64,000 bases of DNA from Paragonimus westermani (Eukaryota > Platyhelminthes > Trematoda > Plagiorchiida > Troglotrematidae), in the NCBI GenBank assembly GCA_008508345.1, contig QNGE01001015.1, positions 70,125 through 134,124 on the forward strand, written 5' to 3'. The translations under genes were made by a program, and so were the position numbers. How positions within the stretch are numbered: the first letter of the stretch is position 1; every line of letters starts with the position of its first letter. Positions 11,500 to 22,439 of the stretch are shown in pieces. The notes beneath the pieces were generated by a model. The model saw only the letters and a list, made by a program, of their open reading frames with translations, had not been told where the DNA came from and did no database searches.

Positions 11500-11771
11500 T
11501 GGTATCACCTGCTGCATCTAGTAAGGCTCATATCTGGCTCGCGCCAACCGCACTCTTTTCTAGGTGGTTTGAGGTCATTTCCTTCTAAGTACTCTTCCAG
11601 TATGAAGTGCCACCCAAATTCTCGTGAGTGTAAAATTGCAAACCACCCTTCAGTAGCTCGGACATTAAAGGTGGTTCGAAAGCCGTCGACCTTGCATCAA
11701 CAAAAGCAGGTGAAATATCCCACAGGGACGCTTGTATACGCCCAGGCTGTGATGAAACGACCGCTATCGTC

Positions 11772-11908
11772 CCCTGCATACGTGTCAAAGCTGCATGTGA
11801 GCCCCACACTCGTGCCAAGGCTCGAGCTACGCCCTGATTAGTCACGCCTCCAACGACCAACGGCTCATTCTTCAGCGCACTCAAGAATGACGTAACCGCT
11901 TGCAAATG
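11772..11908 (+). repeat. Dispersed repeat, copy 1 (partner at 30.32 kb)
   Basis: This segment is clearly homologous, in direct orientation, to 30320-30457. Shared words include GCCCCACACTCGT, CAACGACCAACGGCTCA and TGATTRGTC. In copy 1 it precedes the endonuclease of the CR1/Jockey-like LINE, so it is probably the N-terminal or ORF1 part of that LINE family. The opposite strand is also open through it (11585-11905), which is probably a shadow frame. Confidence 0.7.
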
Positions 11909-12117
11909 TCAAAACCCCATGTACTTCCCCTGGATTACGTGTTCTCTCTACCGTTGTTATTGCCTACAAAACTTAATGCGTGCGAATAGGAATACACCTT
12001 CCAAGAATGCGTCCGAAACTCTGCCGCCGTTTACGCATTCATCTCTCACCACTAGAACTGCTTTCTCAACCTCTGTCTCGTGCTCTTCTATGTCGTTTTA
12101 TACCCGACCGAATGAGG

Positions 12118-12876
12118 GAATAACCCTCAAGTGCGTATATAGAAACTGTCTGAGCCTTTTAAACAAACTACCAGAACTTAGACAGTTGGTCCACGATACT
12201 GGTCTTCACACTCTTGTACTTGCACAGACGTTGATTTCTGCGGATATCAACGACAATGGACCTGATGTTTCTAGATACCCACTGTACTGAACATACTTCC
12301 CCAGTGGACGCGTGAGACGCTCTGCTGTCTTCTTAAGCCAGAAGCTTCCGATGCCATAGAGGAATTTCCCTCCCTACAGAAATGTGACACACTGTGGCTC
12401 AGACGTTAGCGTCGTAGTCGTGACACACTCCTCAACGGTGTTGAATACCGTTCGCCATCATACGGCGCAACGGAGAACTAGGCCATTCTTGCCGTCTTAG
12501 ACCGTTTCTTGTCTATACGGCCTCTCTCTCACCTGATGCTTTCAACACACCTAAACTCAACCGTATAGCTACTTCTCATGAGGACATTTACTGCAGATTT
12601 TCGAAATCCTCGGCAGTGTTGATCCATGAGAAAGCCTGGACACAGCACGCTAAATAACCTGCAAAGAATGACGCAGACCAGATGACCTTTGTCCTTGATC
12701 TGATTATCACGAATGAAGCTCATCCAGCGGATAAAGTGGTCATCAGGCCACCGCTGAGGCATAGTGACCACCGGTTATTAGCTTTTGATTTTATCTATCA
12801 CCATTCTGAAAACTCGCAAAAGACTTCTTTCGGAAATTTCCAGAAGGCAGACTTTTACACACTAAGGACATTCTAA
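12118..12876 (+). pseudogene. LINE endonuclease domain (EEP fold), broken
   Basis: The N-terminal part of the endonuclease is recognisable in the frame up to 12290 (YRNCLSLLNKLPELRQLVHD, then LVLAQTLISADI). In active relatives the second string reads as an ET-type catalytic motif, and here the Glu-Thr of that motif is lost. The C-terminal part lies in the frame 12682-12876 (FVLDLIITNEAHPADKVVIR, then LRHSDHRLLAFDF), which keeps the SDH motif characteristic of this nuclease fold. Between them the frame shifts and has stops. The enzyme would nick target DNA to prime reverse transcription; this copy cannot make an intact one. Confidence 0.85.
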
Positions 12877-13387
12877 AGTACACCCAACCTCAGGTTTGAC
12901 TCAATAAACTCAAACTACGATTTTTTTAAATTTACCAATCACGAAGTTGATGAGTCATTTGTTCCTCGCGAACTATAGAAGTCCTGTTCTCGTTCGCCGC
13001 TATCGCAAAGCACAGTCTATCTTCTTGACGTACGTTCTCGTCTGTTCTCTAAACAGGAGCTAACAGGTGAGCCGTAGGACCTAGAAGCTATCCGCCCTGT
13101 ACGAAACAGACGTAAGCGGGAAATCCGTCAACACACCCAACAGGCACAGTCAAAAATTTCACTGACAGCCCGCGGAAATAAAAACTTTCTATTCGAAAGC
13201 GTCCGCCACAAGAGAAGAGCTAAGCCCTCGGCGCTTTTACTGCAGTGCCCCTACGGAGAAACCTCACTTAAATCCCAAGCGTCTGTCAAGATGTTCAGGG
13301 TACACTATTCAGCGGTCTACAGCATGGTTCCGCCAAACTGATGGACGATTACCCGGCAAGGAAACCTCCATTACTCACTCTTGATAG

Positions 13388-14650
13388 ATGATTTCTCTGT
13401 CACCGATGTTCAGGATCTCTTGTTTAAGATCAAAGAAGCGGCTCTGTTTTGGTGGTGCTCCCCCATACTCTGTTTACACAGACACTCCGTACCGCACTTT
13501 TCCGGAGGCATGTGAAAAAGCCATTGTCACGCACACTGTCACACATTCTCTTGCTAGTTATCAGCCGGTTAACCTCACCAACATCCTATGCAAGATGATG
13601 GAGTGTTCATTAAAACGTGTCATTCTTGAACGTTTCTTCTCAAATAACCTTAATTCTCCTACTCAACGTGGCTTCCTTCCCGACAGGTCGTGCATAACCA
13701 ATAGGTTATCTCCATGGTTAGCCTGAGAGAGGCCAAAGACAACGACAACGTCTCCGACGCTTTCTTCTTCGATTTTGTCAAAGGCTTCGACGACCTCCAA
13801 CACAGTACTGTCGTATATAAACTGGAGGCTTAGGGCATCCAGTGGGTAAAAAATGGATCGGATCTTTGCTCTTCCTCTCCGATCTCCAACGGTGTTCCTC
13901 AAGGATCTGTACATGACCAGCTGTTTCTGATATATATCACTGACCTTCCGGATCTTATTTCTAGTAACACCCTTCCTTACGCCCACGGCTTGAAAATCCG
14001 GAATGCTTGTGGTCCCAGTGCATTACAGACCGACCTTGACCGTACTAAGTGGTGGTCACTTGACTGCAGCGTCCATCTAAACGACAAGTGTGCACATATA
14101 CCGCTCGAAGGAGACTCTGGGAACCTGTTCGTGATGTATAGTGCACAGAGTGCAACAGAAAGTCGACCTTCGAGAAGATCTAAGAATTTGGCTTCCGTCT
14201 AGTTTATCCTTCTTTTGTTCCCATCACGTAGCCGCCAAAAAGGGATTTCAAACTCTTGTGATGATAAAAAGGGCTTCTCATTGTATAGACAAACGTTCTA
14301 CAGAGTCCACATAAAACCACTGGTTGAGTATGCTAATCAAGTCATGTATACCGGCTTTAAAAAACATATTGGTCATTGAACGTGTTCAGCGAGTAGCCAT
14401 TGAAATGACATTTCTCCTACGAGTCTTGTCTCGAAATTTTTAATTTGTATTCACCTTAGTCCCGAAGACTACGCGGTTACTTAATCTTTACGCACTCCTT
14501 TATCGCAGGACTTGGGCAACGATTTTTTATCCCAGTAACCGATAACAGTCGAAGCAGTCACAGCAAGACCCTGGACCTTCTTTAGGTAACAGCTTTTTTC
14601 TCACAGAGTTATCAATCACTGGGACGACCTTCTATTAGGGGTTATTACCT
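13388..14650 (+). pseudogene. LINE reverse transcriptase (CR1/Jockey-like), copy 1, broken
   Basis: Family landmarks on the plus strand are SYQPVNLTNILCKMMECSLK at about 13.56-13.61 kb, NNLNSPTQRGFLPDRSC at about 13.65 kb, and then a catalytic region read as LPYAHGLKI at about 13.98 kb, where active enzymes have YADD. Next come PSALQTDLDRTKWWSLDCS and DSGNLFVM (13.99-14.20 kb), followed by KKGFQTLVMIKRA. Several stops and frameshifts separate these pieces. Loss of both Asp residues of the YADD box alone would abolish catalysis. Confidence 0.88.
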
Positions 14651-14969
14651 GTTCTTCTAAGAACTGTTTCAAAACGTTATTAGATTCTCATCTACTTAGG
14701 ACGTTGATAGACTAGTAGCTTATTGTTCTTGGTATTTTCTGTAACCTCCAAGAGCTGTGCTTCACCCTGTTTTCAGTGACTGTCCTTCAGGTCAAAAGCA
14801 AACCGCTGGATATCAAATCAGACAAACTGACTAGATCCGGGTGATTTGTGTCTCCAACCTCGAAGCCGGGCACAAATCTTTTAAGTTGTCGAAATCGTTA
14901 ACCGGATAGATGGTTAATAGCACTTGATTAGACAGATTTTTTGAACCAGTCAGCAACACCTGCAAAGGT

Positions 14970-16560
14970 AATCAGATTTAACCGACATGGTGCGGTTTGT
15001 CCGGACAAGATTCACTCTATAAACTTCAAATAAGCGGCTGTTAGTCTAACAGAACTCCCTCATAAGCTGTTAGAACAGACAATCTAGACTGACATCCTCC
15101 CTGCTGCATACAAATAAGCCACGGTCATGTCCATCTTCAAAGCGGAGTCCGACACTCTCCAGATAGCTATCGGTTGATCAGCCTTACTAGCATTTTATGC
15201 AAAGTAATGGATCACTTGCTAAAGCGGGTCATCCTCGAGTACTTCTTATCGAGTAATCTTTTCTCCTTCACCCAGCAAGGTTTCCGTTCTAATCGGTCAT
15301 ACATTACAAATATGCTGAGTTTCGTGGACAATCTGACGAAGGCAAAAGATAAAAGCTTAATCTCAGAGGTTATCTTCGTTTATTTCGCCAAGGCTTTTGA
15401 CTGTGTTCTGCATGGCCCCTTCAGACATAAAGTGGAAACTTATAGTTTCCAGGGTGAGGTTCATGACTGGGTTGTTTCCTTTCTGGACATTTGAAGTTCA
15501 ATAGTTACAACTGGATCAGGCCTTTCTTTTCTCTTCTGAATTTTTGTAGGGGTTCCTCAAATGGCATGGCTTGGTTCTCTTCTGTTTCCTATCTACACCA
15601 ACGACCTTCCAGACAATATGTCCAGCAAAGCTCTTCGATACGCCAATGACCTGGAAATCTGGAATGTCAGTGACCCCAGCGCAATACAGATTGATTATGA
15701 CGTGATTAAGCGTTGACTGGACGATTGCAGCCTCCCATTAAATGACTCTGGCAATGCCTTCGTGATTCATAGTGTGTTCGACATAGTAAACATCATAAAA
15801 ATCGATCTGCATAGGAACCTTGACGTGTGGACTTCGTTCAACTTGTTTATCTGTCATCATGAGACGGCGACAAAAAAGGGGTTTGCAACTCTTGAGATGA
15901 TCAAGTGCACCTTCTGCCGAGTGGACAAGAAAGCGTTCCGAACACTTCATGTGATTTATGTAAGAGTAGGCTAATCAGATCGCGTTTACCGACTCGGAGA
16001 AAGGCCTACCAGCTGTTGAAAGCGTCCAGCCCGTGCCTATCAAACCATTTACGGGTTGAGGGAACGTCGCGTAAGGGTCTCCACTTGAAATTCTCGCTTT
16101 GCATCCACTTGAATTTTGACGACTCCACGATGAGTTAATCCTTATACACTTCTTTTTAGGGTAGATCTAGTGGAATAGCTCTTCACCGTAGCGAAAGATG
16201 ATGACTGACGAAGACATACGAGGAAGCTCTAGATGCTCCGTTCTTGTATCTTACCTAGGCAACAGATCTTTTCTTACAGGGATATGAACCAGCGGAACAG
16301 CCTTCCTATTGAAGTCATTACTTGCACTTCTACAGATCATTTTAAAGAAATGCTAGATCTTCATTTATTAAAAACAAACTGGCACTCTTATCCTGTTCTT
16401 GTTGTTTGCTGTAATCTGTGATTCTTGCTTTACAGGACGACAGACACTCGTGTGACACCGAACAGGACAAACCGACTTCATCCGGGTACCTTGAGCCCCA
16501 TACCTCTATCCCGTGTACTGGTTGCTGAATAGCTGATTCGTGTTAAATCGCCCCCACTCG
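14970..16560 (+). mobile_element. CR1/Jockey-like LINE, copy 2 (5'-truncated)
   Basis: It starts inside the reverse transcriptase, directly after the 3' end of copy 1 and in the same orientation. Its protein order parallels copy 1, and its end near 16.5 kb carries the same 3' untranslated words as copy 1. Tandem same-strand copies could come from two insertions into the same spot or from template switching; the sequence does not decide. Confidence 0.82.
14990..16420 (+). pseudogene. LINE reverse transcriptase, copy 2, broken
   Basis: The early RT region reads AAVSLTELPHKLLEQ and ATVMSIFKAESD (15.0-15.16 kb). The open frame 15174-15494 holds SLTSILCKVMDHLLKRVIL and FTQQGFRSNRSYITNMLSF plus the FAKAFDCVLHG motif (A-box Asp region). 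After a stop at 15494 the frame continues to GVPQ and then to RYANDLEIWN at about 15.64 kb, where the catalytic YADD has become YAND. The C-terminal thumb and tail continue through 15738-16420, including MNQRNSLPIEVI and FKEMLDLHLLKT. Stops and a frame change make it non-functional. Copy 2 is slightly better preserved than copy 1 in the palm domain. Confidence 0.87.
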
Positions 16561-17404
16561 GGTTCTTAAGCCACCAAAAACAGTGTTGTTTGGTTCGATC
16601 GTACAGGTATAGTGAATACCCATAACCAAACGATCGATCGCTGACGAATGGCTAAGTGCCTGCACACGTGATTGCATGTTGCGTGTCTTATCTGATGTGA
16701 GTTAAGACGCGTCCTTGCGTGGGCGTGTACGCACACGTCCGCTTGTCCGATTCCGACATATCGTTAAACTGGATAGTGTCAGTCGTGATTTGATCATTTC
16801 ACTTAGATGCATCAGCTACTGGGAAAAGTCATGATACGACAAATTTAATACGTAGGGAGTGACAAAGAAAAACAAAACTGCAACGGTATTAATATTAAGT
16901 TATGGAATTTAACGAAAGTGGTGATGAGCAGAGAACTGGGTGGTGAAAGGTGAAACTACCTGAAGTGATCATTGCAGATCAAGCGTAGTGTTTTGGAGCA
17001 AGTGACGGGCATTATAAAAACTACCAGTAAAGTCCAGTTTGGTCAACCACCTAAAGTTGGAACTTTATCCCCTATCTTTAGTCAAAAAAGTGAGTGGATT
17101 ACTGCAAAATGTCCGCAAATGTGAAGTATACGGACTGCATGACTTGGGCAGCTCAGTGATTAACTGACTGACCGATATTATCACCAATATCTGCACTAGT
17201 ATTTTGCTGAATTGAAAGCCGTCAAGGTTGGCACAAGTAGTGTGACAAAAGAGAAACGTAATACTTCCACTGACGTTACATACCGCAAGAGAGCGAAATG
17301 TACTTTCATAGGGGCATCCCGTGTATTTTGGTCGATGTTAGTGCAACACGGTGAATAAGACAAGTTCGCATTGTAGGAATTATCAACAGAGATAGAGTTG
17401 ATAA
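16561..17404. other. Unassigned sequence
   Basis: No gene or known repeat recognised between the second LINE copy and the SINE. Confidence 0.45.
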
Positions 17405-17725
17405 TAGGTATTAGGTGGTTTAGGTTGATACATGCTGAACGTTACTCACAATCGTAGTTTTTGCATTCTAGTAGACTTTCGACGAGCATCTTTCAAAAAT
17501 AAGCACTAGACCCGAGTTTCGATCTTGACGATAGCACCAACTGTTGTCGACGGGAGGAACTGAGTTCCACCCACTTTTATACGTGACAATTGTATTAAGC
17601 ACTGCACTGTCGAACCGGCATTCGGTGCGACCGAAACATCAGACGCAAAGCTCAGCTACATCCACTTGCGTGTAATGTGTAGATTGCCCGAACACCACCA
17701 GAGAAGACAGAAACCTTCCTCCTAA
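17405..17725 (-). mobile_element. tRNA-derived SINE, family A, diverged copy
   Basis: Homologous along its length to the well-bounded SINE at 45823-46171. Shared plus-strand words include TAGACTTTCSA, AAGCACTAGACYCGAGTTTCG and, at the other end, GCCCGA followed by AGACA. Read on the minus strand, an A-box-like segment (GCAGTGCTTAATAC) is at 17592-17608 and a degenerate B-box-like segment at 17556-17568. No target-site duplication is visible and the promoter boxes are decayed, so this copy is older than the 45.8-kb one. Confidence 0.7.
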
Positions 17726-18569
17726 TTCTAATATGAATATAAAATGACGTTAATTGTGTTGTCCGAACATTTGTTGAAATCATTTTTTTTCTTCAGCGCA
17801 CCATGTAAATGTTGGCTAGATCGCTGATATTTTGTTCAATACACAATGTAGGTGGAACAATATCTGACAGGGCTCAATCGGTTAAGGTAAACGCAATTTT
17901 GATCATCCACGGAAATTGGAAACAACTTTAGTCGTTTTAGAAGTTGAAATTTCTCGACTGTTCCAGTGATGATTTTGCACACGGGAGTGAGTCACTGTCG
18001 ACCAAGCACATCAATCTACAGTATGAATTTTCCGGAAATACGCTGTATCTAACTGGAGCAGTCGACCTCATTGAAACCAACCAGCACATTCGAAGATGAA
18101 TGTCACATTGTGACGAGTGACCAAATCGGAGGCGCAAGGATTCCAACACCCCATGGAATTCCTCAACACGGCAAAGTGGTATGTTCCAAAGTCCACAGCG
18201 AGTGGACTGCAGATAACATGGATGATCAAACGAGTCACTGCGCAAAAAAATGGGACCAACGGACGAGAAATAGGAAGAACAATACCCACGAAAGACGGCG
18301 TTAGCCACACACACACGAACCGGAGAGGAGTGCGCACGGAACGTGAGTGGACGTCGCTGCAGTGTTTTGAAATGGAATTCTGGTTCATAAGCGCTGGGAG
18401 CGCGTGGCGTGGGGACAAGCGATTTGGACATTAAAACCGTGCCTCACTGAACGACTTTTGTTACACTGGTGCCGTATCATGAACACAACGTCACGTAGCT
18501 CCCTTGGTCAAGCCAATTCGACGATGGGAATGTGAAAGAGCGGCTGTCTGAATTGGAAACTTTTGTATC
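17726..18569. other. Probable upstream part of gypsy element 2; unassigned
   Basis: Several frames are open on both strands (minus 17937-18431, 164 codons; plus 18117-18434). They directly precede recognisable gypsy gag, so part of this may be gag N-terminus or leader. I found no motif that decides. Confidence 0.3.
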
Positions 18570-19058
18570 GTGCAACCGATTAAAAGGCGACGCGTAACTT
18601 ATGCACCATTGACAATACTGCTCATCGGACGGGCAAAGGTGATCTATGCGTGGAGTAAACAGGCCAGGGCCGCGAAATCGTATCATGAATCAAGGGCGGA
18701 ACTGGTTCATATGTTAATTAAAGAACAAGGCCGACAGGGGAAAATGCATCGTTGCTATAGCACCGAGTTTTTCGACACACAAGACCCCTTGGTTTACTAT
18801 CAACGTCTATTACAACAGTTGATTTTGGGCTTACCGGAGGCAGATGAGTTAGCCATCGGAGTTGCAGAGGAAGGTTCGGATGACCGAGTTTTGTTGGACT
18901 ACGGAAATCAAATGGCTGGTCGGTATTGCACAGCGTCAACCCGTATGGACGAAAGTTGGACGGCTGGAAGTCAGGGAGCCCGAAGAGAAAGTGGGGCAGC
19001 TGATGAAGGCAGTGGAATGTTTGAAGACCAATGTAGAAATAAGGGGATGACAAGTTAG
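18570..19058 (+). pseudogene. gypsy element 2 gag fragment
   Basis: The 162-codon frame shows the gag capsid pattern: LLIGRAKVIYAW, then a region around LLQQLILGLPEADELA. It is followed 32 bases later, in another frame, by a nucleocapsid knuckle. Gag would form the particle that packages the element RNA. The frame shift after 19058 and the lack of a clear start show decay. Confidence 0.6.
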
Positions 19059-19089
19059 ATAAGCTCGTGGGCATTTACACCGTAATCGT

Positions 19090-19131
19090 TGCTTTGTTTG
19101 TAATCGAGTGGGAGACCTTACCAGTCAGTGC
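19090..19131 (+). pseudogene. Zinc knuckle of gypsy element 2, His replaced by Asp
   Basis: The frame reads CFVCNRVGDLTSQC, which fits CX2CX4HX4C except that the metal-binding His is Asp. A GAC codon in place of CAC would do it with one base. The knuckle would no longer hold zinc normally. Confidence 0.7.
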
Positions 19132-19179
19132 CCTAACAGACGTTTCCCTTCTTGTTTTCCAGTGGTAACAGGTTGTAAA

Positions 19180-19560
19180 GGGGGCGTTTCACGGGCAGAA
19201 GTTCTCATCGGGGGAGAACAAAAGAGTGAGATAGTAGGTACAGGGGTAAGTGCACCAGTTACAAACAAAGTGTGCAGATTGTCCGTCAAAGTCGGCAACT
19301 GGCATGTAGTCGCGGTCTGAGAGACGGCGTTAAAGGTACTGGGGACTCCGAATGTTGAAATCCAGATAGGTGATGCCAGGCAACGACACCAAATGTTAGT
19401 AATTGACAATGTGAAAGAGACGATAATAGGCGCTGATGTGTTACGTCGACTGAAGACAATTGTAGACCTGGAGAGGAACGAGTTGCATGTTGATGGTGGT
19501 GCCGTGTAGTTCCATACCAAAGAAACGAAGAAGCAGTGCCGATTAGCAGAATCTCTGTGA
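19180..19560 (+). pseudogene. gypsy element 2 aspartic protease fragment
   Basis: The plus-strand sequence reads KVCRLSVKVGNWHVVAV followed by a TGA (19318-19320) close to where the family has its DTG active site. After a frame change it reads PNVEIQIGDARQRHQMLVI and then ETIIGADVLRRLKTIVDLE, the IIGxDVL motif that closes retropepsin domains. The active-site triplet itself is lost. Confidence 0.75.
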
Positions 19561-19679
19561 AGTCTCTGTCAGAATGTGAGTTCCTAGGTATCAAGTAGTG
19601 TATTAATGAGTTTGCTGGCCTATTTACCAATGTCCATGGTCAGTACGAATTTTGTACATGAACAAAACATTTGATTAAC

Positions 19680-20150
19680 TTGCAGCCGGGTGGCAGAGTG
19701 CAGACCATTGTACCGGAGAATAACATTCAAGCTGATTCCAGAAGTGTAAGTGCAGTAAAAGGATATGCTGGAGAAAGAAACAATTTAACGGACAAGCATC
19801 CCATTTTCGCCACCAATCATATTGACTAGGAGATGGGACGGAACTCACTGATTTTGCTTCGATTTCAAAAAGCTGAACCGCGTGATAATCATAGACGTGT
19901 TCCCGAGACCTCAAACGGGAGGGATCTTTGCACACCTGCAGGAAGCTAAAATAGTGGATCTCGTATATCTGCGTTCTAGTTACTGGCAACTATCAATGAC
20001 ACAGAATAACGGAGCGAAGTCCACTTTTTGTGTGAACAGAAAGCAGTACGGGTTCTTTAGGATGCCGTTTGGCCTATGCAACGCTCCAGCTACCTTCAGA
20101 CGTCTCTTACTTCGCGTTTTGGAAGATCAGAGAGGAGGAATCATAGATGG
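19680..20150 (+). pseudogene. gypsy element 2 reverse transcriptase fragment
   Basis: The plus-strand frames contain the Ty3/gypsy RT series FCFDFKKLNRVIIIDVFPRP, then SYWQLSMTQNN and STFCVNRKQYGFFRMPFGLC, ending NAPATFRRLL. This covers the fingers and the start of the palm. The YxDD box, thumb, RNase H and integrase are missing, and stops occur upstream at about 19.77-19.84 kb. The classification as Ty3/gypsy is secure from the order and spacing of these motifs. Confidence 0.92.
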
Positions 20151-20399
20151 TGACGACACATCGCGATCCCTTTTGCTTCAGGGAACACCGGCAAAGTCTT
20201 TAAGCTTATCCGTGCCACTGGTCCAAGGTGACTGTCTATCAGTGAAGCTAACAGCGAGGCAGATGACACGCTCATCTGCAAGAAGTCCAGAAGGTTAGAG
20301 CAGTGGCTAGAACATTGAGGGTCATTTTACCTGGCCTTCTGCTTCTACTGTGTTGCCGCCACACGCTTGTAGTGTAGCACCCTGGTCAGTAGACTAGAA

Positions 20400-22212
20400 G
20401 CCATCCAGTAAAACTAGGGTTCATAGTTGCATTACGGCTCTTAAACATAATAGGGCTGCTGGCCCAGATGCTCTAGTGCCGGTACTTTTCGAAAAAGGTG
20501 AGAAGGCCTTAATAGAGGCCTTGATTCGGTTGTTTCAACTTGTGTAGACGACGGAGACCAAATGTCCATACTGGAATCATGCGATAATAGTTTCTACAAT
20601 TAAGAAAGTTATCAGAGGCTGTTGAGGAAACCATCGGGGAATTAGTTTGACCCCAGTCATTTCTAGGGTTCTAACATTCATTGTAGTTCGTTGACTCGCT
20701 GCAGCTCGGGAGACAGCACATTAAAGAAAGGCACGCAGGGTTTCATCCTGAGCGAGAATGTATCGAACACACATTTTAATTTTCGTCAAATTCCGGAGCA
20801 GCGCCATTTGTGTCGCCGGCCAACAATCGACCGATCTTCACTTTTAGAATCGCTTAAACGAAGGGATGTATCGATCAACTATGTGAACATAATGTCGTCG
20901 CTTTATTTTCATGTTTCAGCTCAGGTTATGGTTTACGGTGAACTGTCTGACAGTTTCAGCACCAGGAGCGGTGTACGTCAAAGCTGCCCACTGTCACCGT
21001 TTTTGTTTAGCTTTTTTCATAGACGAAATAATGGAGGACTGTCTCCGATATTCACAAGATGCTGGCGTGAATCTCTTATCTGCTGACCTATCTCGATTAT
21101 GATAAAGACAAGGTGTTGCTGTTTGACAAATTTCAAGCAGCACAAACAACGCTAAAAGCCGTTCCACGTTCCACCATATACTTCGAAATGCGCTTTGTAG
21201 GCTCAGAATGCAGTGCTCCTGTAAGACTGCTGTGGTGACGTGGATTTGTTAGGGAATGAAATCATGGAAGTTGTTGACCGACTTGTGTATTCGGGAAGCT
21301 GTATCAGCGGTGGCATTGGAGGCATAGAGAGTGAAATAAAACTGTGTATCTGAAAGGCTAGGACTGTGTTCGCTAATCTGAGCACCTATAGCGGCAGAGA
21401 AGTATCTCTCTCAAGCATAAGGGTTGCGTGTATCAGAAAACAATGAGGGCTGGATTACTTTACGGCAGCAAAACTTGGCCCAGCAAAGCAGAATACGTGA
21501 ACCGTCTTCAGGTATTTGACCATCGATATCTGCATTCAGTCGCTCGTATCGGATGGCAGCAGCGATTAAGCAACGAGGAGGTTAGTAAGCGGGTGATTTT
21601 CAAACGAGTTTTTTTGTTCACATCTTACATTTGCACAGGCTTGAATGGTTTGGTCATTTAGTAAGGATGCTAGGTAGTCATCTGTCACACCGAACACTTT
21701 GCCGACACTGGGGAAGACTGGCTTAAGGTGTGAGGTTGATAGACGATGACCTGACGTGGGGAGATGAAGTCGTCCACTAAGGGGTTGGCCACTGTAGATC
21801 GGGTTCTTCTCTCAAACAGGGAACATCGACACTCCCAGGGTCGGTGTTTGGAGACTTCAGGTGAGATGGTGGGAAATGGTGTTCGGTAGCGTGAATGTTG
21901 TTGATGTTCGGTTGAGTTATCTGTGAAGTAAGTTCATTTAATGACGTGGAGCAGCGAAAGCCGTAATGAGGCTTGCTAATGGTGCGTTACTTTCACTCAC
22001 AAATCGACTGCTTGTTTGCAAGGTGCAGGTAACTTCATGTGAAATGTTCGAATATAGACGTAGTTCTTCCTTGTACTGGTTATGTTCTTTCCCGTCCCCT
22101 TGTTTCTTCCTTCTGTCTTCCTGTGAAGGGTTCGTTCTTTTCTCTTTATGGTTGTGTAGCAGTTAGGCACCAATGGTTCACGCTGATGTACCGCTCTCTG
22201 ATGATGGTGATG
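20400..22212 (+). mobile_element. RTE-like LINE, copy 2 (5'-truncated)
   Basis: Starts inside the RT (about 20.44 kb) directly after the gypsy fragment and ends with an imperfect GATGATGGTGATGG tail at about 22.2 kb. The coding part and the 3' untranslated part both match the minus-strand copy at 0.6-1.4 kb, for example LQVFDHRYLHSVARIGWQQR here and LLVFDHRYLRSIARIGWHQR there. Orientation is opposite to copy 1. It abuts the left arm of the rearranged PLE. Confidence 0.87.
20440..21790 (+). pseudogene. RTE-like reverse transcriptase, broken
   Basis: Motifs in order: NRAAGPDALVPVLFEKG at about 20.45 kb, where the family has the AAGPD signature; IRLFQLV then a stop and TTETKCPYWNHAIIV; RSSLLESLKRRDVSINYVN at 20.84 kb; and FSTRSGVRQSCPLSPFLFS at 20.96 kb, the GVRQGCxLSP motif of non-LTR enzymes with Gly replaced by Ser. 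The catalytic box lies in LDYDKDKVLLFDKFQAAQ at about 21.09 kb, where YADD has become YDKD. The 3' coding end is in the frame 21428-21661 and continues, frameshifted, as LEWFGHLVRML. Frameshifts and stops make it inactive. Confidence 0.88.
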
Positions 22213-22430
22213 GTGTTTCAGATCATTCATTTTCAGGTCGATACAATTACATAGAAAGCTAACAGATTTAGATCGAGATATCGGTAGGACTTATAAAAGA
22301 GTAACCAGGTCAGTGGTCAATACGATAGCTTGATTGGTCTGTTACGTCACACTCGTCCAAAATTTTGACCGTGCAGGTTGATCATCGATTTGATGATTAT
22401 GTGGCCATGGTAGATGCAGCGTCTGAACAG
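22213..22430 (-). repeat. Left pseudo-LTR arm of PLE A
   Basis: Its reverse complement matches the right arm. Shared words are TACAATTACATAGAAAG, AACAGATTTAG, ATCGAGATATCRGTAGGACT, CACTCGTCCAA and TTTTGACCGTGCAGGTTGA. About 100 bases present in the right arm between AACAGATTTAG and ATCGAGATATC are absent here. Confidence 0.85.
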
Positions 22431-22439
22431 ACCAGTTTT

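Larger units (their letters stand above)
11500..14900 (+). mobile_element. CR1/Jockey-like LINE, copy 1 (near full length, decayed)
   Basis: In order on the plus strand I can follow an N-terminal or ORF1-like region (11.5-12.1 kb), an apurinic-type endonuclease (12.12-12.88 kb), reverse transcriptase (about 13.4-14.65 kb) and a 3' untranslated region to about 14.9 kb. The reading frame changes many times and contains numerous stops. The 3' untranslated region shares words such as CAAACTGACTAGATCCGGG with the second copy ending near 16.5 kb (there CAAACCGACTTCATCCGGG), which shows that both copies belong to one family and reach its true 3' end. Confidence 0.85.
18570..20300 (+). mobile_element. 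Ty3/gypsy retrotransposon fossil (element 2)
   Basis: Plus-strand pieces occur in the canonical order gag, zinc knuckle, aspartic protease and reverse transcriptase, with frameshifts between them. RNase H and integrase are not seen: the element breaks off shortly after the RT fingers and palm, and the RTE-like LINE copy follows. No LTR pair was found. The element differs from the gypsy fossil at 9.9 kb in its gag and in the shape of its zinc knuckle. Confidence 0.85.

Noticed and set aside
17937..18431. 164-codon minus-strand frame
   Set aside because: It overlaps two plus-strand frames and lies just upstream of plus-strand gypsy gag, so it is probably a shadow of element sequence.
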